This document shows positions 31,896 to 37,270 of a stretch of 37,270 bases of DNA, piece by piece. Each line of letters begins with the position of its first letter. Position 1 is the first letter of the stretch. The translations under genes were made by a program, and so were the position numbers. The stretch is from contig CAMDHM010000030.1 of NCBI GenBank assembly GCA_945898195.1, positions 1 to 37,270 of the forward strand, read 5' to 3'. The notes below the pieces were generated by a model. It worked only from the letters and a program-made list of their open reading frames with translations, was not told the DNA's origin and made no database searches. This stretch comes from Pseudobacteriovorax antillogorgiicola (lineage in GTDB: Bacteria > Bdellovibrionota_B > Oligoflexia > Oligoflexales > RGVZ01).

Positions 31896-32915
31896 ATGCG
31901 TCTTTTTACAATATTTATTGGCATAGTGATCTTTGCAACTGGTTGCAGGACCACGTCCTTTCCGGAAAATAACCACGACGGCAATCTTCAATCGGTGGCC
32001 GCGCCAGCCTGTCCCAACATCAATCAAGGGTCCGGGCTGGCTGATTCTTGCAGCAATCTATTCAAGGTTACGGCCCATCCACCAGCAGACGATTCCTTTT
32101 CTGCGACAGCAGGCGTCAAGGAGCATGAGTGTGGCTATTACCTGCGCTTGCGGTTGTGCCTGACGGATTGCGATGAGTCGCAGAAAAACCGCCTGCTCGG
32201 ATATTATCAGACTTGCATGGGAGTCACGGGGCTCGCTTCGGGTGACTATAAATTTGTCGAAGGCTGTGCCGGTAACGGTGAATTCACCTTCTACATGGAG
32301 AGCATGCGTCACTGCCTTCAAAAATCTTCCGTGGCGTTCAATGCGGACAATGCCTGCCACTCATGCAAGCAAATCATTGATGGGGCTGGCGGACCCTACG
32401 ACGGAATCATCGGCAGCCACACGCAATGCAACAGCAGTACCGGGTTTTGTAATTTTTCCAAAACATCGCTGCGCTGCTTTGGCGCCGGACTTGGCTCTTC
32501 GTGGACGGGTGTTTTGGGTTCCCATTCCGCAACTGGTTCCATTCGTTCGGTTGGGTTTTGCCATTTGGTATCGCAAGCGGCATCGTGTGCGGCTGCCAGT
32601 GATCAGGGGTATGGTGGCTTCATGAATTTTTGGCGGGCGCTGTGCGGTGGTTATCAAAGAGGATGCGAAGCCGTTCAGGGTCGGAGCGGTACGTTTATTG
32701 GAAATGCAATCGAAAGCATCGCGGGGATTGGTTCCTCTGGTTTCGATGTTGTCAGCTGCAAATTATCTTGCCCCCTGCCCGAAGATTTAAATCGTGTTTC
32801 TGGTTTTGGTGGGCTCGGCGCAGGTTATCTGTTTGAGAAAATCTCTGCCGCCGTCGGCCGCAGCGGCGTTCTGGCGGGCGAATCCGCATGCCGTGGCATG
32901 GTCGGAACACTCTAG
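31896..32915 (+). CDS. Cys-rich lipoprotein, unknown function
   Basis: The 339-residue lipoprotein has a type II signal peptide ending in ATGC (Cys 17). The mature part holds 20 further cysteines, an even number suited to ten disulphides, including CHSC, and is rich in Gly and Ser. No enzyme motif is seen. It follows the methyltransferase gene closely and converges on another Cys-rich lipoprotein gene ten bases away. Both start alike after the lipid Cys (CRTT versus CKTT), which hints at common handling or origin. The family is not recognised; Cys-rich exported proteins of this sort are frequent in predatory and related bacteria. Confidence 0.65.
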   Translation: MRLFTIFIGIVIFATGCRTTSFPENNHDGNLQSVAAPACPNINQGSGLADSCSNLFKVTAHPPADDSFSATAGVKEHECGYYLRLRLCLTDCDESQKNRLLGYYQTCMGVTGLASGDYKFVEGCAGNGEFTFYMESMRHCLQKSSVAFNADNACHSCKQIIDGAGGPYDGIIGSHTQCNSSTGFCNFSKTSLRCFGAGLGSSWTGVLGSHSATGSIRSVGFCHLVSQAASCAAASDQGYGGFMNFWRALCGGYQRGCEAVQGRSGTFIGNAIESIAGIGSSGFDVVSCKLSCPLPEDLNRVSGFGGLGAGYLFEKISAAVGRSGVLAGESACRGMVGTL

Positions 32916-32925
32916 TTCATTCTGA

Positions 32926-34191
32926 TTAAAAACCTGCGGGATAATCCGGCGTGGCATCGCTGTTCAGGCCACCAGTGCCTTGCATGCAAAGATTAATACA
33001 TGGTCGATTGCCATCATTAACCAGTGCGTCAGGATTGCCTGGACTTGTGCAGTATTGGAAGGCATCGGCGACGAGTCCAGCGATTTCGCGGGCGTCTGGG
33101 TATCCCGTTGTCGCGGCAATGCGGTTGAAATCCTGCGTCGTGCTGATGCTTGCTCTGGTGCAAAGTTTATTGCAGTAACCTTCACTGCGCGATGCGACCG
33201 GATGGCTAGCCAGGCAACGCCCCCAGCGTTCAATCACGGCATAACAAAGGCTGACGCGAATTGCTGACCCAGCATCCAGATATCCTGTTTCTGAGTCGAC
33301 CGTGTTGCGTTTTTCTTCCAAGGCTGGGCGGGATGTGGGAAGGGACGCGATTTCGGCCAGGCCTTCGCAGCGGTTGCGTTCACTGGCGAGGATTTTTTTG
33401 TTTTGTTCTTCCAGGTAACGCAAGTCCTGAACGAGGCAGTTGACTTCCGTGCCCACGTCAATTGCGTTGAATAGTCCCGCTGCGGAGCAGTTGGCGATGG
33501 CTCCGATGATTCCGATCTTGCCAAAGACCCTGCCCAATTTAGCAATTTGGATGACGTTGAGTTGCCTCGTATTCAGGACACTGGTAAAAACTCCGCTGCA
33601 GGTTGTCACAAGTTGGCGGAAATCTCCAAATGCACCCACACTTTTGCTGCCAAATGTGACTGCCTTTTCAAGGTTGGGGCTGGCCATAAACGAACCCAAG
33701 GCGGCGTACGCATCCGACCCGCCTGCTGTAGCAATGTTTGCAGCCAGCGAGGCGAGAGAGTTGTATTCGGCATCTGGGGTGATCCCCTGAGTGATCATCT
33801 GGTCAGTGGTAAACTTGGAAACTTCATTGAGCGCAAGTCCGCCTAGCAGGGTCTCGGCACACAGGGTGCCCTTTGCGATATTGATGTTGAATTTTGCCGT
33901 TTGGCGAATTTGGTTGAATGCTTTTATGGCTGCTGCGATGGCACGGGCTTCACCGGCGGCCAAGGCTGCTGTCTGAATCGTTTCTGCCATGCCTATTCCG
34001 ATGGCGTCCACGGCGCAACTTTTGCTGCGTTCAAACGCACCGCCGCGCCTTTGCGCCATGCCGTCCGCGCCGCAGTCGTAATAAGCATCTTTAGTGGTGG
34101 AATGCGCTGTTTTGTCGAGTGTTGTCTTGCAAGATCCGATAGGCGCACAGAGGGTTAATATAATTGCCGTGAAACGAAGTTGCTGTTTCAT
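32926..34191 (-). CDS. Cys-rich helical lipoprotein, unknown function
   Basis: The 421-residue lipoprotein has a signal peptide ending IGSC (Cys 21) followed by KTT. The mature protein has 14 more cysteines and is mainly helical, Ala-rich in the middle (ETIQTAALAAGEARAIAAAI, then NQIRQTAKFNI). A weakly hydrophobic region (GKIGIIGAIANCSAAGLFNA) is notable. The C-terminal third carries closely spaced cysteines (CYAVIERWGRC, CNKLC, CINLC). No known domain is visible. The gene converges with the Cys-rich lipoprotein at 31896 and lies downstream of a strong hairpin that ends the His-rich gene's transcript. Confidence 0.65.
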   Translation of the reverse strand: MKQQLRFTAIILTLCAPIGSCKTTLDKTAHSTTKDAYYDCGADGMAQRRGGAFERSKSCAVDAIGIGMAETIQTAALAAGEARAIAAAIKAFNQIRQTAKFNINIAKGTLCAETLLGGLALNEVSKFTTDQMITQGITPDAEYNSLASLAANIATAGGSDAYAALGSFMASPNLEKAVTFGSKSVGAFGDFRQLVTTCSGVFTSVLNTRQLNVIQIAKLGRVFGKIGIIGAIANCSAAGLFNAIDVGTEVNCLVQDLRYLEEQNKKILASERNRCEGLAEIASLPTSRPALEEKRNTVDSETGYLDAGSAIRVSLCYAVIERWGRCLASHPVASRSEGYCNKLCTRASISTTQDFNRIAATTGYPDAREIAGLVADAFQYCTSPGNPDALVNDGNRPCINLCMQGTGGLNSDATPDYPAGF

Positions 34192-34254
34192 GGGTATGGG
34201 CCCTTTCCAAAATCATGATCTTAAAAGCATGACATGGAAGGCGGGAATAGAGAA

Positions 34255-34284
34255 GAGGCCCTTCTCTGGGTGGAGAAGGGCCTC
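34255..34284 (-). terminator. Strong hairpin after the His-rich protein gene
   Basis: Perfect 12-base arms GAGGCCCTTCTC (34255-34266) and GAGAAGGGCCTC (34273-34284) around a six-base loop. It begins eight bases past the stop of the His-rich gene (minus strand), so it most likely ends or stabilises that transcript. The T run on the minus-strand side is weak, so termination may be partial. Confidence 0.7.
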
Positions 34285-34292
34285 CTTGATCT

Positions 34293-34688
34293 TTAGTTCA
34301 GGCTACCGTGCTGGTCGCAATGATCGCCGTGGGCATGATGCAACGTGCCATCCACCAAGTAATCCGTATGGTCACCGTGGGGGAGGGCTTCGTGGCCGCA
34401 GCCAGCAGCGTGCTGGTGTGCGTCAGCGTGCTTCACCGGGTTTTCAGCAGCTGGCATCTTGTCATTGACGGCGAGCTTGTGCTCGACGGTTTTGCCCTTG
34501 ACGGCTGCATGGAGGTGGCCGTCATGCAAAAAGTCCTTGTGGCCTTCATGCGTGACTTCCACGTGGCCGCAACCGGCAACGTGTTTGTGCTCATGCTTCT
34601 TGTGCTCAACGGCACTGACGCCGAAAGCCATGGAGGCACCAGCAACGACAGCGACGATGGATACAACGGCACTTTTAACGAGTTTCAT
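34293..34688 (-). CDS. His-rich exported metal-binding protein
   Basis: The 131-residue protein has a signal peptide (SAVVSIVAVVAGASMAFGVSA). The mature part holds 22 His in just over 100 residues and two copies of a unit AGCGH-x4-H-x2-H-x-D, then two to three residues and DGxLHxA (about residues 38-62 and 94-118), the second followed by HGDHCDQH. Such clusters bind zinc, nickel or copper and suggest a periplasmic metal buffer or donor. GGAG lies a few bases before the ATG, and a palindrome lies 23 bases upstream. The second His-rich exported protein is encoded 119 bases further upstream on the same strand. Family membership beyond 'His-rich' is uncertain. Confidence 0.75.
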   Translation of the reverse strand: MKLVKSAVVSIVAVVAGASMAFGVSAVEHKKHEHKHVAGCGHVEVTHEGHKDFLHDGHLHAAVKGKTVEHKLAVNDKMPAAENPVKHADAHQHAAGCGHEALPHGDHTDYLVDGTLHHAHGDHCDQHGSLN

Positions 34689-34710
34689 TAGATCTTCTCC
34701 AAAAAAAGAA

Positions 34711-34723
34711 AGTGAAATTCACT
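34711..34723. promoter_or_regulatory. Palindrome near the His-rich protein start (possible operator)
   Basis: AGTGAA-A-TTCACT is a perfect inverted repeat with a one-base centre, 23 bases before the ATG at 34688, between ribosome site and likely promoter. A metal-responsive repressor of the Fur/Zur type could bind there, but the sequence is not a textbook Fur or Zur box. Confidence 0.4.
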
Positions 34724-34753
34724 GAAAAACATAATGGAAACCAAAAATTTGGG

Positions 34754-34789
34754 GACTGTTCCTGCTATTTTTTAGTCAGGAAGGCAGTC
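34754..34789 (-). terminator. Possible terminator after the second His-rich gene
   Basis: On the minus strand GACTG and TTCCTG pair with CAGGAA and CAGTC across a two-base bulge and a 12-base loop, followed by an AAATTTTTGG stretch. It lies 19 bases beyond the stop of the gene ending at 34808. The bulge and short T run make this tentative. Confidence 0.35.
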
Positions 34790-34807
34790 GGTAAGGCTTT
34801 TGTGGGC

Positions 34808-35227
34808 TTATGACAGGATGCGGACGTGCTGGACGAAGTGCTCGGTCGCTGAAAAAACGGTGCGATTGAGACTCACACTGGCAAGGAGGACCGCTGGCTC
34901 ATGAATCATCATAGGCGTCGGAACCGTCCAAAAGGCCGGTGTCGAGGCGACTAAAAACTCTGACGGGTTGGACGGGTCGGATTGGTCGGACTTGGGAATC
35001 AGGTACGCACAGTGGTCGTGGTGATGGTGGTCGGGTCCGGCTGCCAAGCTTGCATCGTGATTGCATTGGCCTTGGGCGTCCTGACTGGAATCGCTTACGA
35101 TCTCAATCGACTCCCCGCCGGCTTCTTCGAGGGATTGGCAAAGGGCATGAGGCACCAGGGCGCTCTGATGTCCGATCAGGACCAGTCCTGCAATGACCAA
35201 CGCTTGTTTGAGCCACTTCAAAGTCAA
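34808..35227 (-). CDS. Small exported protein with a His cluster
   Basis: The 139-residue protein has an N-terminal hydrophobic signal (residues about 8-24) and a central cluster CNHDASLAAGPDHHHHDHC, flanked by cysteines and likely to bind metal. The remainder is low in recognisable motifs, with a Ser/Asp/Pro-rich linker (KSDQSDPSNPSEF). It is on the same strand as the His-rich protein gene downstream; a possible terminator lies between them. The pairing suggests a shared role in metal handling, for instance with an absent transporter. I do not recognise the family. Confidence 0.6.
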   Translation of the reverse strand: MTLKWLKQALVIAGLVLIGHQSALVPHALCQSLEEAGGESIEIVSDSSQDAQGQCNHDASLAAGPDHHHHDHCAYLIPKSDQSDPSNPSEFLVASTPAFWTVPTPMMIHEPAVLLASVSLNRTVFSATEHFVQHVRILS

Positions 35228-35307
35228 TAAGCCTCGAAAAGACTAAGTTACAATCTAAACGCTAACACGTCTTCGGTCTAATGGCAGCAGCCTATAGTGC
35301 GGATCCG

Positions 35308-36078
35308 CTACGGCTCTAAATATTTTGCCGAGATAGCCTTGTAAAACGAGGTCCCCGTGGTGGCGTTCAAGCACTGGTCGAGGGTGTCGATAAAAACCTT
35401 GGAATTCTTGATCCTGAATGATTTCCGGGCGACTGCGACATGATAGGACCGCGCTTTTATGACAAAGTCTAAGGCTCTTATTTTTCCGCCTAAACCAAGT
35501 TCCTTCGCCTCCCATAAAACCGTTGGTACGGTGTTCACAAAAGCGTCAATCTTGCCGGAGACGAGCATTTGAATGGGTAATTCTGGATCATTTACCGTTG
35601 TCACGTCGCCCCTTTTTTCCCGGGCTGCAAGGTATGCGGAAAACTCTGGGGTGTAACTCAGTCCTGCCAGGTTTCCTAATCTAAGCGTGTCGAAATCTTT
35701 TGTTTTAGAAATTTTGACCTTCGAATCTGATCGAACAAAGGGTCGGTAGTCGGCCTTGAAAAGGGGCGCATCGCCAAAGATCAAAAACTTTTCTCGGAGC
35801 GCATCGTGTGAGTAGACGTTGAGGTCCAACGTCCCGTCCTCAAGTTCCTTGATGGCCCGTTTGATGCCGACGTGGCGAAACGACGCACGGACTCCGGTTT
35901 TCTGAAAGCAGTGCTTGAGGAGTTCCTTACCAAAACCTTCTGGCTTCGACTTGTCTCCCGCGAAAAAATAGGGGGGCCAATCGCTGTCGTTGACTTCGAT
36001 GATTCCGTCGCCGTAGGCAGGCCAGGCAGACACGCCAAAAAAGAGGAGAAGTGATGCGCGTTTCACATGTTTGAGCAT
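35308..36078 (-). CDS. Periplasmic solute-binding-like protein (SBP_bac_3 type)
   Basis: A protein of 256 residues with a signal peptide (LLLFFGVSAWPAYG) and a type-3 extracellular solute-binding fold: IIEVNDSDWPPYFF, EGFGKELLKHCFQKTGV, GIKRAIKELEDGTLDLNVYS and LPIQMLVSGKIDAFVNTVPT. Members usually bind amino acids for an ABC importer, but no permease or ATPase is adjacent; many orphan members in this lineage are 'transporter substrate-binding domain' proteins of unknown role. The ATG at 36078 is favoured over 36099 because it begins the signal peptide directly (MLKHVKRASLLLFF). It is divergent from the ATPase gene. Confidence 0.78.
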   Translation of the reverse strand: MLKHVKRASLLLFFGVSAWPAYGDGIIEVNDSDWPPYFFAGDKSKPEGFGKELLKHCFQKTGVRASFRHVGIKRAIKELEDGTLDLNVYSHDALREKFLIFGDAPLFKADYRPFVRSDSKVKISKTKDFDTLRLGNLAGLSYTPEFSAYLAAREKRGDVTTVNDPELPIQMLVSGKIDAFVNTVPTVLWEAKELGLGGKIRALDFVIKARSYHVAVARKSFRIKNSKVFIDTLDQCLNATTGTSFYKAISAKYLEP

Positions 36079-36192
36079 TTCGCGGGATCCTCGTAGCAAG
36101 GTCTGAGCCCGGACAGCACATAAGTCACGGGCAATGTTACGATTTTTTTGCTGCGGGGTCTAATGCGTCCGCTGGACGAATTCCCTAAATTG

Positions 36193-36204
36193 GGAGTATA
36201 CTCC
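36193..36204. promoter_or_regulatory. Operator-like palindrome 1 before the ATPase gene
   Basis: GGAGTATACTCC is a perfect 12-base palindrome. Read on the minus strand it is preceded by TTA, matching the second site's flank. It lies 43 bases upstream of the GTG start. The pattern shared with site 2 is GGAGT-NN-ACTCC. Confidence 0.55.
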
Positions 36205-36223
36205 TAATTAAGGTATTTTTTTA

Positions 36224-36235
36224 GGAGTGAACTCC
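36224..36235. promoter_or_regulatory. Operator-like palindrome 2, overlapping the ribosome site of the ATPase gene
   Basis: GGAGTGAACTCC repeats the GGAGT-NN-ACTCC pattern of site 1. Its left arm serves as the ribosome binding site (AGGAG) and its right arm abuts the GTG start at 36236. Centre-to-centre distance from site 1 is 31 bases, close to three helical turns, so one protein could bind both on the same DNA face. Confidence 0.55.
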
Positions 36236-37270
36236 GTGTTTAAGAGAGTCGCTAAATTCCCGAAAGTAAAAAGCTTTTTCCTTTTTGGTGCCCGTGGAAC
36301 TGGAAAAAGTACACTGCTGAAGGAAACATTTTCTGAACAGAGCACATACCGGCTTGATTTACTTCTTCCGTCGGTTGAGGAGCGGCTCGCACGCGACCCG
36401 GAGTCTCTTGTCGGTGAAATCAACGGACTTCCAAAGCGTATGACCACTGTCGTCCTCGATGAGATTCAAAAAGTGCCGAAACTTTTAGATGTTGTGCACT
36501 TCGTTCTTGAGAACGAGTCGAGGCCATGGAGATTCATCCTGACGGGGTCAAGCGGAAGAAAACTGAAACGCGATGGCGCCAATCTTCTTGCTGGACGCGC
36601 CTTTGTCCGTGAGTTGTTTCCACTGGTGATTTCAGAACTTGGTTCTGCTTTTAATTTGAACGATGCTCTCAGTTGGGGAACCCTGCCCTATATATTTTCA
36701 ACAGAAGACGTCGAAGAAAAAAATGATTACCTCTCAAGTTATGTTCGGACGTATCTGAGCGAGGAAATTCAGCGTGAACAGATTGTTCGCAATTTGGATC
36801 CTTTCCGCCGTTTTCTAGAGGTCGCTGCCCAATACAACGGAAAAATCATCAACCATTCAAATATCGCCCGGGGAATTGGCGTCGATCCGAAAACGGTCGC
36901 GTCGTATTACTCAATTCTAGAGGATACCTTGCTGGGGCATATCGTCCTGCCATTTTCATTTTCGTTTCGCAAAAAATTAATTAAATCACCAAAGTTCTAT
37001 TTTTTTGATACGGGCGTCTCGCGTGCGGCTGCCAGAATTCTTTCAGTCCGACTTGTTCCCGGTACATCTATTTATGGTCAGACTTTTGAGCAGTTTGTGA
37101 TGACCCAAGCGATTCATGGGCTAAAATACGCATGTCCGGAAGCCAAGGTGTCATATTACAAAGACGAAAGTGACATAGAGGTGGATTTAGTGATCGAAAA
37201 GCCGGGTGAGCCGGTGATGTTTGTCGAAATAAAGTCGTCGTCCCAGGTGGACGAGAGCTCTATAAAAAGC
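36236..37270 (+). CDS. AAA_14/DUF4143 ATPase (partial, runs off the window)
   Basis: The frame is open from the GTG at 36236 to the last base (345 codons). It encodes an ATP-binding protein of the AAA_14 plus DUF4143 type. Walker A is FFLFGARGTGKSTLL (residues about 15-29), Walker B is TTVVLDEIQKVPKLL (about 70-84), then FILTGSSGRKLKRDGANLLA with the sensor Ser and the GRA element. The DUF4143 part includes YLSSYVRTYLSEEIQREQIV, SYYSILEDTLLGHIVLPF, KFYFFDTGVSRA and, near the end, a nuclease-like EVDLVIE and FVEIKSSS (a PD-(D/E)xK-like pattern). Such genes are widespread, mobile and of unsettled function. GTG start is supported by AGGAG 8 bases upstream. Confidence 0.9.
   Translation, partial: MFKRVAKFPKVKSFFLFGARGTGKSTLLKETFSEQSTYRLDLLLPSVEERLARDPESLVGEINGLPKRMTTVVLDEIQKVPKLLDVVHFVLENESRPWRFILTGSSGRKLKRDGANLLAGRAFVRELFPLVISELGSAFNLNDALSWGTLPYIFSTEDVEEKNDYLSSYVRTYLSEEIQREQIVRNLDPFRRFLEVAAQYNGKIINHSNIARGIGVDPKTVASYYSILEDTLLGHIVLPFSFSFRKKLIKSPKFYFFDTGVSRAAARILSVRLVPGTSIYGQTFEQFVMTQAIHGLKYACPEAKVSYYKDESDIEVDLVIEKPGEPVMFVEIKSSSQVDESSIKS

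Noticed and set aside
34308..34725. Plus-strand frames opposite the His-rich gene
   Set aside because: They are antisense images of the His/Gly-rich codons; the minus-strand frame has the signal peptide, ribosome site and repeats.
36208..36447. Minus-strand frame opposite the ATPase start
   Set aside because: Shadow of the Walker A region of the plus-strand ATPase.
1..37270. CRISPR array, rRNA, replication origin or clear riboswitch
   Set aside because: No regularly spaced repeats, rRNA sequence, DnaA-box cluster or known riboswitch core was seen on reading both strands.

Overview
The window looks like chromosomal DNA of a Gram-negative, didermic bacterium, most likely from the Bdellovibrionota/Oligoflexia or a nearby 'delta-proteobacterial' lineage. 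The signs are many lipoproteins of lineage-restricted type, an LpoB/COG3014 pair, a PilZ protein with a GYF-like front domain, flavin-dependent ThyX, and a giant secreted subtilase with tandem Ig-like repeats. This placement is an inference from protein style; no rRNA is present.

Layout. (1) 1-1600 is a decayed zone: the 3' end of an IS3-family element has cut a secreted-protein gene, followed by remnants of an IS91-type transposase, a possible amidohydrolase tail and an MltD-like transglycosylase tail. (2) 1605-6215 holds a Na+/H+ antiporter homologue, a thioredoxin-like protein, a HEAT-repeat exported protein, a GYF-PilZ protein and a helical repeat protein. (3) 6212-11734 is a minus-strand run in transcription order mnmG, thyX, rsmB, a PLD-like protein and a lipoprotein, combining RNA modification, dTMP synthesis and envelope proteins. 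(4) Leucine dehydrogenase stands alone at 11941. (5) lpoB plus a COG3014-like lipoprotein (13054-15026) probably act on peptidoglycan synthesis. (6) 15191-20364 is a plus-strand run: exported protein, PLP-binding YggS-type protein, YggT, a membrane-anchored helical protein, ABC ATPase, ABC permease, HNH nuclease and a hemolysin III-type membrane protein. The helical protein/ATPase/permease trio is tightly coupled. (7) 20371-26263 (minus) has a small membrane protein, a degenerate alpha-carbonic anhydrase and the giant subtilase. (8) tRNA-Arg(UCU), a DUF2007/zinc-ribbon protein and a degenerate copy of the tRNA 3' half. (9) Two family-4 glycosyltransferases, a SpoU methyltransferase and an RlmI-type methyltransferase. 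(10) A convergent pair of Cys-rich lipoproteins, two His-rich exported proteins, a periplasmic solute-binding-like protein and, running off the edge, an AAA_14/DUF4143 ATPase with a twin-palindrome control region.

The points I find most worth following are: the alpha-carbonic anhydrase that has lost two of three zinc ligands, the PLD-fold protein without its HxK residues, the ThyX with KHQ plus an insertion in its signature, the helically phased GGAGT-NN-ACTCC sites before the ATPase, the tRNA-Arg 3'-half repeat, and the paired Cys-rich and His-rich envelope proteins. I do not see a CRISPR array or an unmistakable new defence system.
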